A stretch of 35,848 nt of DNA from Verrucomicrobiota bacterium (GTDB taxonomy: Bacteria; Verrucomicrobiota; Verrucomicrobiia; Verrucomicrobiales; Akkermansiaceae): contig JAFLEH010000044.1 of assembly GCA_017301995.1 (NCBI GenBank), positions 1 through 35,848 of the forward strand. The letters run 5' to 3'. Positions 8,201 to 16,168 of the stretch are shown piece by piece. Each line of letters starts with the position of its first letter. Position 1 is the stretch's first letter. The notes below the pieces were generated by a model. The model saw nothing but the letters and a program-made list of their open reading frames with translations. It did not search any database and had not been told where the DNA came from. The position numbers and the translations under genes are program-made.

Positions 8201-9748
8201 GACATCCAGGTGACCGCGGGTCCGGTGACCGCCGAGTCGCTTGCCATCGTCGGGTCTCCGGCGACCGCGCAGGCCGGACGTGTTTGCGGCCCCGTGACCG
8301 TGGAAGTTCGCGGCCGAAACGGGGCGCTGGCGGCTGACTTCAATGGAACGGTGACCGTCTCCGTGCCCGGGCAGCCCGGAATTCCGGGCGGCACGCTGAC
8401 ACGGCAGTGCGCGTTCGGCGGCGCGGTGTTCGATGACCTGGTGTTCGCCCAGCCCGGAGTTTATTCTATCAGCGTGAGCGCTTCCGGCCTCACGGGAGAC
8501 ACCGCCGTCAATCCGGTTAGAGTAGTCGGTTTGACCGAATTGGTGATGCCGGGATTCATCCAGGGCGCGGTTCCAACCAACAACGACCGGGTTCCATTCG
8601 CCTGTCTGGTGCGGATAGAGGGATTGCTGCCCTCAAGCACCTACCGGTATGCGCCGCAGTTCGTCGATGGTGACGACGGCCCGGACACCGAAGGCGCCGG
8701 CAACCCGTGGCTTGTTGGCAATCCCTACGTGCGCTGCACCGGATCGCCAAGGTTTCTTACGGCTGATTTGGGAACAAGGCACGGCGAGTTCACCACCGAT
8801 GCCACGGGCAATCTAACCGGATGGTTCATGCTGGAACCCACCTCCAATCCGCGCTTCACTCCGGGAGCCACCGGGTGGATCCGGCTCCTGCTGAACGATG
8901 GTTCCGGCGGCGATGCCACAGCGCATGTGCTGACGGCGGCCTCACAGGTCGGTGTGCTCGGATTCGGAAGCGGCGCGGACCAAGGGTCGGCGGTTTTCGG
9001 TGAGTCGGCGGCGGCTCTCCGGAATGTGTTGGTATTCTACGGCGGAGATCCTTCGGTGACCAGACCGATGGCCGCCACGCCGGTGGAAGCCACCGGTATC
9101 GGCGTGCAAACCGGCATCGCCTTGTTCTACCAGAACGAAGTGGCCGGACATGCCGGACGCTGGGGAACGATCCTTCCCAATAATCTAACCGCCGGGGTGC
9201 GGGCGATCCGTGAATACGATCTCGCGACCGGCGCGGTTGTCGCCTCGTGGATGGTCGATGGCGATCATGCGCCGACCGTTTCTCTCTCCGGAGGTCTTGG
9301 TGCGATCGGGATTTCCGTTCCATCCGCTTCGTCGACTCCGTTCCGGAAGTGGCTTGCGTCGCGGTTCGGATTGTCCATTCTAACCGATCCCTCGCTGGGC
9401 GGAGTTCTCGGGGATCCGGATGATGACGGAGTGCCCAACCTCTGTGAGTTCGCCTTCGGAATGGATCCCTCCGTTTCCTCGCGGGACGGTTTGCCGGTTC
9501 TGCGAAACACGCCGGATGGAGGGATCGAGTTCACATACCGCCGTCTGGCGGGCGGCCATGGCCTTTTCTATCAAATTGAACGCTCGGCGGGACTCGCGAG
9601 CTGGACCGAGGCTGCGGGAATATGGGAAGGCCCCGAGCAGATTGTGATGTCCGGGGACATGAAAACCGAGACCGTGACGCGCAGGCTTGCCATACCGTCC
9701 GGCGATACGAGCGGGTTTTTCCGGGTCCGGGTGAGTGAAAGCGATTGA
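2270..9748 (+). CDS. Giant secreted LamG/discoidin-like/lamin-tail/CotH-kinase protein
   Basis: The start at ATG 2270 is preferred over an upstream in-frame ATG at 2195. It has CGAGG nine bases upstream and opens MLTHPIQ followed by a signal peptide ending near ALPASGQ, while 2195 lies inside the leader hairpins. The product is about 2492 residues. In order it shows a LamG/concanavalin-like domain (about 47-283), an Ig-like segment, and three tandem discoidin-like repeats (about 397-543, 543-683, 683-823), each with an AxDxxxxT..ET/SS turn and a final RIGLEN/RVGLEN-type strand. An Ig-like domain, a lamin-tail domain (about 913-1057), a short CHB_HEX-like strand set and a CotH-kinase domain (about 1167-1527) follow. 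After these come another CHB_HEX-like segment, a galactose-binding-like domain (about 1590-1753), further beta domains, and a DPDDDGVPNLCEFAFG Ca-binding-like motif near the C-terminus. It is probably cell-surface or secreted. The CotH domain suggests protein phosphorylation by analogy; substrate unknown. Confidence 0.88.
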   Translation: MLTHPIQPPDAGSDRIFRFPATLLSGVAVAAVALGALPASGQTYVDPSDALAIWDFNNATVSTQSADLMQATPMVFQASAAFSSDAGGRSGMAGDRALNLGTTAGNYARVNDAGFLGLLNQSNLQSDELTVVFWQKWSTAVANSSSIWFVSTSASGTNRGFQGHVPWGDGTVYFDTSGCCTGTTQRINAAATSVFPSFNWQQWHHFALVKNGGAKQVWVDGQLLVSQASGASALLGDWTELLVGTQYGTLSGSVRGLIDDVGVFGTALTQSQIATLAAGASPAALVVPPDQRPPVFTSLLPADGAAFHPAASGLSFTVTTVSPNTLSPADLRLFVNGVDETANLSITGGATSRTGTYTGTLQTGRFYSIRAEATDSGNRTSAANWSFDTADPAVTPTHVALDLAKIAVPAQSAALGSATADLAIDNSVTTFSSTTDVPGSFWSVELPRAVTASRVYVTAPPGAQYDGVLDGAMVRLYNLDDQVVFESVIASVAPGAVWAVFLPAGTEVRGARIFLPDGQTNGAGDHRIAVADFKLTGDPSPAYGPLDLKSIGTVSQSTTNGSNTAGLAIDGNASTVSETTNVTDSYWLVKLDRERPVSRIELVNRSDGYASRISGLTVRFLDEAMVTQATTTTTNPGSGATWAYNLPAGTPAVRYVRIGLENGATNGQGDRVVSIAGLSLFHGTNYALNTTSYMVRLVDTLPSPALANDGNHATSTETTTQTTDGYWETDLGSERSLYAVRAVAMDSAADQARLAHATVRLFDANHESVYSEHLSGTSANFDVALPGPVRARYVRVGLENKERTNPNYEWYLRLREVQAFGRPVGETGLTDFSASLTSIAAGQSVTLTWHAEDLRGVSVYPGIGSAGALVDASGNGTLVVTPAVTTEYTLLGTDHTGTVARHLTVEVDGQPLPPKISELCADNRLSLRDGYGDATDWVELRNSNNQPLDIGGYGLSDNPASPMKWLIPAGTIIAPHGTLLVMASGRTDGTDPAGYPHATFSLNAAGESVVLTLPDGVTRADAILAYPPQREDLAYGVSADGVAGYLEPSPGAINLSEVLTGWLLPPTFSHQRGFHDASFPLVLTNPNPGAELLYSTDGGEPDQPYTGPIPVSGSMCVRAAVRRDGYHCPPAETHTYVFRDSVMASPLMNTTYTQGALSTRLRNSLTQLPTICLSVPALPDDYNERQASIEVIMPDGSTPTQVNAGLVRTGGSWTDFAKKSYRVSFRAEYGARNLDVPLFRGFDRGISAKDSIDTLDLTAGNHDMVDRGFYMANRFVEDTMLEMGSLNPHGRYVHVYVNGIYWGQYNAHERLEDSFLASYLGGSNSDYVNVRGNDNSGDNFVLGAPEPPNREPWETARANRSSYLAVKDRVDLPQLIDFMLVWYYGNCESEFRCAGPVLPGTGFKFWSADADGFLRTSALTLDRTANTGPGGIFGALVAEGHPDFKTLLADRIYRHFFNSGPLTPERNLARLNTRMTEVQDSLIAECARWAYRTPDNWASAAETIRTGLFPQRTANLLAMLKTRGYYPSVEPPVLSKYGGSVPEGYVLTFGGSAGTIYYTLDGSDPRAPGGGVKPGSSSASVTQQTAVARGDSWKYWDQGSLPAANWNTAAYQDSSWSAGAAPLGYGGFHTTAIGYGGNSNNKYITSYFRKTFTVANPAAVSGLTLSLVRDDGAVVYLNGTEIARSNMPTSGTIGYSTLATAAVSGDAGKLTVYTFSVPPGLLVSGDNLLAVEIHQSGSSSSDLLFDLGLEAAFSPSISLTGNTNLKARMLSGGTWSALADATFHVAHPLIASGPYVFNRWDASSAAATYPAAMRLFQTDLADPGLSTPTDLPWTLSYNLTSRSRINGLDENGIGFINTGSVQNQTGAGFAGAAVVALNTTGAQDIRVTWTGGTVVPNERDYGIRLQYRVGGSGDYADVPGLGGAPVEYLRNPVAGHSQVLGPVTLPANAENQPLVELRWKYYFRSGSSGARPQLRLDDIQVTAGPVTAESLAIVGSPATAQAGRVCGPVTVEVRGRNGALAADFNGTVTVSVPGQPGIPGGTLTRQCAFGGAVFDDLVFAQPGVYSISVSASGLTGDTAVNPVRVVGLTELVMPGFIQGAVPTNNDRVPFACLVRIEGLLPSSTYRYAPQFVDGDDGPDTEGAGNPWLVGNPYVRCTGSPRFLTADLGTRHGEFTTDATGNLTGWFMLEPTSNPRFTPGATGWIRLLLNDGSGGDATAHVLTAASQVGVLGFGSGADQGSAVFGESAAALRNVLVFYGGDPSVTRPMAATPVEATGIGVQTGIALFYQNEVAGHAGRWGTILPNNLTAGVRAIREYDLATGAVVASWMVDGDHAPTVSLSGGLGAIGISVPSASSTPFRKWLASRFGLSILTDPSLGGVLGDPDDDGVPNLCEFAFGMDPSVSSRDGLPVLRNTPDGGIEFTYRRLAGGHGLFYQIERSAGLASWTEAAGIWEGPEQIVMSGDMKTETVTRRLAIPSGDTSGFFRVRVSESD

Positions 9749-9903
9749 TGTCGGCCACCTAACGATCCATCCGCCTTGCCGGAGTCACCTCGCGAATATC
9801 ACCGTTAACACGGACTTTGGGCGGTTCCGGATTCGCCGACGTGAAGCGCGTATGAGCCACTTTTCCACCGCTCCACACGATGTCCCTTTTGCATCAGGAC
9901 CCG

Positions 9904-10039
9904 CTCCCGATTTCGATTCGGGAGTGAGCCATAACCACCGGCTTTCAAAACCACTGAAACACTAGGGATCACCGAGAAAACTGATTCTTTGAGTCCTTAT
10001 CAGTGGTCTCATTGATTCAGGGGTTGAAAGGACACCCCT
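9904..10039. terminator. Hairpins in the convergent intergenic gap
   Basis: The 344-base gap (9749-10092) lies between the 3' ends of the giant gene and the GH127 gene. It holds a 7-bp stem CTCCCGA/TCGGGAG with a 7-base loop (9904-9924), an 8-bp long-range inverted repeat ACCACTGA/TCAGTGGT (9950-9957 and 10000-10007), and a 5-bp stem AGGGG/CCCCT (10019-10039). None is followed by a clean T-run, so they are possible rather than classical terminators for the two converging transcripts. No gene is supported here. Confidence 0.4.
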
Positions 10040-10092
10040 TGGCACCCGAAGTCACAAATGAATTGCGTGGGAGGATGATCCGACACCAAAAC

Positions 10093-13000
10093 CTACAACC
10101 GGCCCGAATAGAACGCGTCAAACAACTCAAACGCTTCGGGGTCGTAGGCTTTGAGCCCCTCCTTCCCGGGTGCGGGCTTGTCCCCCTTCATGTTCAGATC
10201 TCCGTGGGTGCCGCAATACCACATGGTTAGTTCGGCGAAGAACTCGTCGGGGTTGGAGGCCGCGTAGGACCCCACCCAGCGCTTTGCCGCGAGCGACTTC
10301 CGCCATTGGTCGTCGAAACGCTTCCGAAGGTTGTCGTCCATGGCATGGCTGCGGATGGTATGCGCGAACTCGTGGACGCAGATATCCCTTCCCCGATAGA
10401 CATCCTTTTCAAGACGGAGCAGGTTCTCCTCTCCGCACGATGCGTGGAGCCCACCCATGCCGCGCGTCCGTTCGTCGCGGGTCAAGCCACCGTATTCGGC
10501 GATCGGTTTGCCCTTGTCGTGCCGCCAATCCGGCAGATCGGTAGTCACCTGATCCTTTCCGATGATATGCAACTCGGCTCCGGCGGCGGCCAGCCTGTCC
10601 GCCAGAGAAGGCTGATGCTCCAGCAGCATCGCGAGTCGGTCGCGCGCCTCGGTCAGGGCCGCGTCGGAAACCACCTGATGCGCTTTGATAGGGATGCCGC
10701 GATAATCGAGGCGTTTCGAAAAGAACCCGTCCTGGGGAGGGTTGATCCGTTCCACCCGCGCCTGATGGCCGACCCGGACCATCCGGATGCCGAACACCCC
10801 CGCGATCTCGTTGCCGCCGGTGGCTTGGAATTTCACCGCTACCGAACGCTTTCCCGCGATCCGCTTTGCCGGAATCGGATAGGTTTCGTCGAAGAAACCG
10901 GGAGCGCCGCGCGCTTTGATGGATTGCGCAGCGAGGCGTTCGCCGTCCAACAGAATGTCGAACGTGCGGTCGCGCCATTCGTCACGGTTGTAGGTCACCA
11001 CCAGCGCCATCGGTTGCGAGGAATCCACCGGAATTTCGAGCGAGAACCATCCGGCTCCGCGCCGACAGGCGCGACCCATCACTCGGTCGGGAGAAGTTCC
11101 TTCGCCCTTGAACTTGAAATCCCTCTCCGGCTGCATTTCGCCCGGCTGCATGTAGGCCACGGTGGCCGCCACGAGTTCCTCCTGCCGTTTCCGTTCTTTG
11201 GCGATCTCCGCCGATTTTGCCTTCCATCCGTCAGGCGTGTAGAGATCCCAGTAGGCGGCGTAACGGCGGCGCTGAAGTTGATAGAACGGCGTCAGCTCGA
11301 CATCGCGCTCCCGTCCGACACCCTCGGTGCGGAACACGCCCTCGCGCCCCGGAACCGGTTTGAGCCACTCGCCCACCGGCCGGCCCGCCGCCACAAAAAC
11401 CGGCACCTCAAGCGAGCCGTCCCGCCCGCGTCCGATCTCGCCGGCGAGCACCAGCGGCCCCCACAGGAGCGCAACTCGGTTGGGCGAATCCGGCAATGGT
11501 TCGACTCGCAGAGTTTTCGGTAGGGCGACGACAATGGCATCCCCATCCCGCCATTTCCGTTTGATAGAGACGAATGACCCGCCGCCGGGAATCGCCGGAG
11601 CGGAAACCGCGGCTTCGGGAACCGGCTTTCCGTTGATGGAAACCGAGAATCCCTCGCACCAACCGGGTTTGCGCAGCATCATCGTGAACTCCCGCGGCGC
11701 GTCGAGCTTCAGCCGGAGCGAGGCGTCCGTTCCCATTGGAAACGCCGTGGTCGCCTCAAGAGTCACTCCCATTTCCTTCCAGCGCGCGGTGGTTTGAGCA
11801 TATAGATTCACCCATAACCGGTCTCCGGATTCATAATAGATCCCATCCGCGTGCAAAGCGTGGCTTTCCATGCCTGAACCCACGCAGCAGGTGAAACTCT
11901 CATGCATGTCGGCATATTCGCGCTCCACCCCGCGCCCGACCGGAACCATGTAGCAAGTCGAGCCATCGCGGGGATCGATCGAACCCAACACATGGTTGAA
12001 CAGCGCGCGTTCGTGGAAATCCGCGAACCCCGCATCCGGCTTCCATGAGAACAGGCGTCGGGTCAGCTTGAGCATGTTATAGACATTGCACGATTCGGCG
12101 GTGCGCCCGTCGATCCGGTCATGGTGGTGGTCCGGTTCGCCGAAATATTCGTCTTTGCCATGACCTCCGGTGGCGTAGCTGTGATGGTGGACCACACGAT
12201 CCCAGAAAAACTCCGCTGCGGTTAGATCCGCGGCATCGCCCGTGACGGTGTAACGGTCCATCGAGCCGATCAGTTTCGGAATCTGGGTGTTGCCGTGTTT
12301 TCCCGGTAGGATGTCGCGCCGTTCCTTCAGCCCGCCGGTAACGGCGAGATGCTCGAATTTTCGCGAGAGATCAAGCCAGCGGCGGTCTCCGGTGTCCGCG
12401 AAAAGATCCACGAGCACCTCGTTCATTCCGCCGAACTCGCAGTTGAGCATTTGCTGGATCTGGCGGTCATCGAGCTTGGAAAGGACGCGTTCCGTCCATC
12501 CCGCGAAGCCGATCTCCAGTTTCAGTGCCTCACGGATTCCGCAGTGTCGGTAGGCATCGCGCAAGCCGGCGAAGGTCTTGTGAAACACATACCACGGCGC
12601 CCACATGCCATTCAGATCGAAGCCACCCGACTTGATGTTTCCGTTAGCCACATCGCGCTCGAAAATATCGGCCGCATCCCGTCCCGCGGCATCGGTCATC
12701 GCGCCCAGGTAGCCGGTGCCGCGCTTTTCCGCAACTTGGCCCAGCGCCCCTGTTAGTTCGACGGCGCGGCGTTTGAACCGCTCGTCCCCGGTGGTGGCGT
12801 ACATCAGGCTCACGCCGGACAAATAGTGACCGGCAATGTGGCCGGTGAGTTGTTTTCCCTCAACCGAATCCCATCCGCCGTAGCCCTTGGCGTTCGTCGG
12901 CAGTCCCGCGCGGATCCGATAGCCCGCCACCAGTCGGTCGGTCTCCAACCCCAACAGATAGGACGCGTCGAGATCCTGCGCGTGTTTGAGCGGACCTCCG

Positions 13001-13116
13001 GTGAGCCGGACCGCCGCGAGCGGTAGCGGCCGGGCTATCGCTGGCGGCGCCTGCCCGAACACCGGGACGTGAACCAGCGGCATTGCGATCAGTGCGGTGG
13101 CGGTGAGAGTTTTCAC
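10093..13116 (-). CDS. GH127 beta-L-arabinofuranosidase-like enzyme fused to a zinc metallopeptidase domain
   Basis: The 1007-residue product starts with a signal peptide ending near VFGQA. Residues about 30-640 match glycoside hydrolase family 127 (former DUF1680): an (alpha/alpha)6 barrel with E341-S-C343 in GRTAESCNVYN and C410-C411 in ESFTCCVGSG. These correspond to the zinc-binding Glu/Cys set and catalytic Cys known from the family's beta-L-arabinofuranosidases. A beta-rich region follows. The last 180 residues contain HEFAH (915-919) and, about 40 residues later, SNPDEFFAELTMWYCG. This is the HExxH...E layout of gluzincins and resembles lethal-factor-like (ATLF) domains. The family removes L-arabinofuranose from glycans or glycoproteins; what the peptidase part does is unknown. 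It is followed 57 bases downstream (upstream in transcription) by another secreted-protein gene and may share its transcript. Confidence 0.9.
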   Translation of the reverse strand: MKTLTATALIAMPLVHVPVFGQAPPAIARPLPLAAVRLTGGPLKHAQDLDASYLLGLETDRLVAGYRIRAGLPTNAKGYGGWDSVEGKQLTGHIAGHYLSGVSLMYATTGDERFKRRAVELTGALGQVAEKRGTGYLGAMTDAAGRDAADIFERDVANGNIKSGGFDLNGMWAPWYVFHKTFAGLRDAYRHCGIREALKLEIGFAGWTERVLSKLDDRQIQQMLNCEFGGMNEVLVDLFADTGDRRWLDLSRKFEHLAVTGGLKERRDILPGKHGNTQIPKLIGSMDRYTVTGDAADLTAAEFFWDRVVHHHSYATGGHGKDEYFGEPDHHHDRIDGRTAESCNVYNMLKLTRRLFSWKPDAGFADFHERALFNHVLGSIDPRDGSTCYMVPVGRGVEREYADMHESFTCCVGSGMESHALHADGIYYESGDRLWVNLYAQTTARWKEMGVTLEATTAFPMGTDASLRLKLDAPREFTMMLRKPGWCEGFSVSINGKPVPEAAVSAPAIPGGGSFVSIKRKWRDGDAIVVALPKTLRVEPLPDSPNRVALLWGPLVLAGEIGRGRDGSLEVPVFVAAGRPVGEWLKPVPGREGVFRTEGVGRERDVELTPFYQLQRRRYAAYWDLYTPDGWKAKSAEIAKERKRQEELVAATVAYMQPGEMQPERDFKFKGEGTSPDRVMGRACRRGAGWFSLEIPVDSSQPMALVVTYNRDEWRDRTFDILLDGERLAAQSIKARGAPGFFDETYPIPAKRIAGKRSVAVKFQATGGNEIAGVFGIRMVRVGHQARVERINPPQDGFFSKRLDYRGIPIKAHQVVSDAALTEARDRLAMLLEHQPSLADRLAAAGAELHIIGKDQVTTDLPDWRHDKGKPIAEYGGLTRDERTRGMGGLHASCGEENLLRLEKDVYRGRDICVHEFAHTIRSHAMDDNLRKRFDDQWRKSLAAKRWVGSYAASNPDEFFAELTMWYCGTHGDLNMKGDKPAPGKEGLKAYDPEAFELFDAFYSGRL

Positions 13117-13173
13117 GGCGCGAGGATGGTGCCCCTGTTTCCGCCAGGCAACGCGAAAATGCGGGTGATGCGC

Positions 13174-14145
13174 TCAAGGTTTGGGAACGACGTTCAATTC
13201 CGCGTGACCTTCCTTTTCCGAACGCTGGAAAATCGGTCCCAGTTCGACGACGATGTTCTCGCCGTCCGCCCTCGCCTTCGCGCTCGCTGGCGCGGCGGCT
13301 TTGCCGGTGGCGTTGTAGTTGACAACCGTCCGCTTCGACGGCGGTTTGGCTCCATTGATCCTCGGATAGCCGAATGTGACCATAACGCTCGGGATGTTGG
13401 ACCGCGGGACCTTCGCCGTGGAGTAGATTTCCACAAACGCCGAATGCTTTGCCCAATAGGTGAACTCGGAACCTTCGAAACGCAGACTTCCCACCGCATG
13501 CGTCACCTGATCGGCATGCGATCTAACCATGCAATGGAACCAGGTATGCGCGACTCCATCAACGGTCTCGGTGTCACCCTTGACGATCGAATAGGTGTAT
13601 GTGCCCTTTCCCCAGGCGATCGGACGGCGGACGCTGCAGAACTCTCCCTCGTAGCCGGCGCTCTCGCAGAGGCCGTCGGCGGTCTTCCTCACATGCCCGA
13701 GTCCGATCGGCGTCTTTTTGTCATTCGACCACCGTGAGAAGATCGCGCCGCGTCCCGGATGGACGCGCTCGCGGCTTTCCTTGGTGGCCCAGCCGTTGAT
13801 GTTGGTTTGAAGTCCGCCGTAGAACTGCAATCCATTGATTTCCGCGATTCCGACGGGAGAAACATATAAATTCACATCCGCCGGGAGGTCGCGGTCGATG
13901 GTCACGTCCACATCCAGGTTCTCGAATTTCGGGATCGGCAGTTCGAAGGTCCACCAGAAATCCGCGACGTGCCACGGAAGATTGGGAAGCTGGATTCCGA
14001 GTTTCGACGCCTGCTCGACGGGTGTTAGGGTTGCCGGATCGACCGCTTCGGGAGTGGCGGGAGCGGGATTCTGAGCGGAAGCGAGGCACGCCGCCGCGAG
14101 GGACGCGGAGAGAATCAAAACCGGGGATTGGACAAACCATGACAT
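13174..14145 (-). CDS. Secreted protein, DUF3472-like appearance
   Basis: The product is about 323 residues from ATG 14145 (MSWFVQSP...), giving a signal peptide ending near CLASAQ. An in-frame ATG at 14169 would add eight mostly Arg residues. The body shows INGLQFYGGLQTNING, GRGAIFSRWSND and SAFVEIYST. This pattern of a ligand-binding beta domain with 'Y.G.Q' and 'FS.W' strings reminds me of DUF3472 proteins, which are often found beside glycoside hydrolases. The match is from memory and not certain. The gene lies 43 bases after GH97 and 57 bases before GH127 on the same strand, suggesting a GH97-this-GH127 transcription unit. Catalytic residues cannot be named. Confidence 0.7.
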   Translation of the reverse strand: MSWFVQSPVLILSASLAAACLASAQNPAPATPEAVDPATLTPVEQASKLGIQLPNLPWHVADFWWTFELPIPKFENLDVDVTIDRDLPADVNLYVSPVGIAEINGLQFYGGLQTNINGWATKESRERVHPGRGAIFSRWSNDKKTPIGLGHVRKTADGLCESAGYEGEFCSVRRPIAWGKGTYTYSIVKGDTETVDGVAHTWFHCMVRSHADQVTHAVGSLRFEGSEFTYWAKHSAFVEIYSTAKVPRSNIPSVMVTFGYPRINGAKPPSKRTVVNYNATGKAAAPASAKARADGENIVVELGPIFQRSEKEGHAELNVVPKP

Positions 14146-14188
14146 GCCCGATCTACGGCGGCGCGGCATCGGATCTTGCGCCGGAGGA

Positions 14189-16093
14189 TCAGGGCGCGGA
14201 TTCGAGGATCACGCAGGCCCCGCCGCCGGGTGCGAGCTTCAGGTGGAGCGAGTTCTCGCGGGAAACAACCCGCGACGCGGTCCGCAGGGTTTCGCGGTTT
14301 TTCTGATAGTGCGCGTCTTCGCCGTCCTGAATGACGGTGGCTTTCCATTTTCCGGCGGGCAGGAAATCGAGGCGCACATCGAGTTCGCGGCCCTGTTCGT
14401 CGCATGCCGCGCCGATCAGCCAGGTTCCGGTGGACGCCTGACGGGCCATCACGATGTGCTCTCCGATCACGCCGGAAAGCGTCCGGCTTTCGCGCCATGG
14501 CATCTGTTGGGCGGCGAGGAAACGGAGCAGATCCGGATACTTCTGATAGAACTCGGGCACGTCGGGAAGAATGGTGGCTCCGGAAAAGGCAATCAATGTG
14601 CGAGCCGCCTCGGACACCAGTGTGGACGGAACCTCCTTGTTGTTGTCCACGCGGGTTGTGGGCCCTTGGCGCAGGTCAAACATGCCATTGTTCATGTCCA
14701 GCGGTCCGGCGAGCATGTTGACGAACACGGTGGTCACGAAGGTTTTCGGTTGGAAAACGCGTTTGGCATCCAATTGGGCGAAGTTGAATTCGCGGGTCAC
14801 CGCGTTGGGCCAGGTGCGCATCTGGCCGTAGGGATGCACCGGACCGTCGTGGAAATCACATAACAGTTTGTTCTTCGCGCACAGCTCGGTGATCATCCGG
14901 GTGCGGGCGTTCTTTTCGGCCGGGGTGCCGCTCATGAATCCGTATTTGACGCCGGTGGCGCCCCAGTCGCCGTATTGCGCCAGGGTCTTCTCCAGCGGAA
15001 ACTGGCGGCCGCCGACATCGTTCAGATAGAGCCAGATGCCGACGCCTTTTTCCTTCCCGTGGGCGATCAGTTTCCTAACATCAGACGCCTTGTCGCCTTT
15101 CACCGGATCGGAATTCTTCGCAAACTCGGGGCCATACCAGTTGGCGTCCAACACGAGATGTTTCATGCCATTGGCGGCGGCGAAGTCTACCATGCGCAGC
15201 CATGACGGGAGGGACATCGAATAGTTGAAACCGTCCACCACCGCGCCGTCGATGCGCCAGTCCCAGACGGCCACGCCCGGTTTCACCCATGAGAAATCCC
15301 CCTTGGGATCGGGGTTGAGCAGTTCGATCAGATGCGAATCCACCAGCGTGCCGGGCGTCCGGCCGCAGAGCACCACCCGCCACGCGCCGGCCCAGCCGGG
15401 CTCGATCCTTCCCGGAGCGGTTAGGGCACGGAATCCCCAACGACCGGTCTTGGCGAGTTGCATCGGCTCGCCGGACCGCAAATCGGCCTCGTGAACGGCC
15501 AGATAGGCGTCGGATGCGGCCTGCACGGTCATCACGGGCAACCGCTTTCCCTGGATGGTGCTCAGCTTGTCCGGTCCCAGATTATGCTGCTCGCCGTTAT
15601 AGAACCAGGCGGAGTAGTCTCCCGCAAAATTGAATTCGGATAGATCGGCGGCCGCTTCGGCGGGCGACCCTTTCGCTCCGGCGGGGATGCCGTAGCGGAA
15701 CGCGATGCCGTCATCATACACCCGCAGCGTGATCGTCATGCGATCGAACGGTCCTTCCTTGCCGGTGAGTTCCCAGACGGCTTCCCGGTAGCGGTCCGGC
15801 ACGACCGCGCGTTTCCCCCAAACCGGTTTCCAGACACCGTTCGCGCTGCGGGTGGCGGGTGCTCCGGAAGTCCATCCCGCCCTTGGCATGCGGCCGTCCT
15901 TGCCGAAATCGAGCGCGAGCGAGGACGGCTCGATGAGTCTAACGCCTCCGGCTGTCAGCGAGTAGGAGAAAACACCCTGGGCATCGGGGCCGGCGGTTAC
16001 CGAAAGGCGTCCGTCGGGGCTGTTGACCGCGACCGGAGCGGAGTGGGCATGGATCGCGAGGATCGTGGATAGGGCGAAAATCGTGGATTTCAT
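14189..16093 (-). CDS. Glycoside hydrolase family 97 (alpha-glucosidase/alpha-galactosidase type)
   Basis: The start at ATG 16093 (MKSTIFALSTILAIHAHSA) gives a clear signal peptide; an upstream in-frame ATG at 16153 would place 20 residues before it. The 634-residue product has the GH97 order. An N-terminal beta-sandwich opens with VNSPDGRLSV, then comes a (beta/alpha)8 barrel with LDANWYGPEF (about 312-322), GVKYGFM (about 381), DFHDGPVHPYG...RTWPN (about 411-428) and NAVTREFN (about 430). A C-terminal sandwich ends GGGACVILES. GH97 enzymes cleave alpha-linked glucose or galactose, usually with calcium. The KVDF string that carries the Asp nucleophile of retaining members reads VKYGF here, so this is not a standard retaining enzyme. 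It may use the inverting, two-carboxylate mechanism, or be divergent. Periplasmic or secreted. Confidence 0.88.
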   Translation of the reverse strand: MKSTIFALSTILAIHAHSAPVAVNSPDGRLSVTAGPDAQGVFSYSLTAGGVRLIEPSSLALDFGKDGRMPRAGWTSGAPATRSANGVWKPVWGKRAVVPDRYREAVWELTGKEGPFDRMTITLRVYDDGIAFRYGIPAGAKGSPAEAAADLSEFNFAGDYSAWFYNGEQHNLGPDKLSTIQGKRLPVMTVQAASDAYLAVHEADLRSGEPMQLAKTGRWGFRALTAPGRIEPGWAGAWRVVLCGRTPGTLVDSHLIELLNPDPKGDFSWVKPGVAVWDWRIDGAVVDGFNYSMSLPSWLRMVDFAAANGMKHLVLDANWYGPEFAKNSDPVKGDKASDVRKLIAHGKEKGVGIWLYLNDVGGRQFPLEKTLAQYGDWGATGVKYGFMSGTPAEKNARTRMITELCAKNKLLCDFHDGPVHPYGQMRTWPNAVTREFNFAQLDAKRVFQPKTFVTTVFVNMLAGPLDMNNGMFDLRQGPTTRVDNNKEVPSTLVSEAARTLIAFSGATILPDVPEFYQKYPDLLRFLAAQQMPWRESRTLSGVIGEHIVMARQASTGTWLIGAACDEQGRELDVRLDFLPAGKWKATVIQDGEDAHYQKNRETLRTASRVVSRENSLHLKLAPGGGACVILESAP

Positions 16094-16168
16094 CGGCTGG
16101 GGGCTTGTTGAACGTGGAATGACGGTACATCGCGGAAAGCCGCGATGTTTCAACCCGGATGGCGAACC

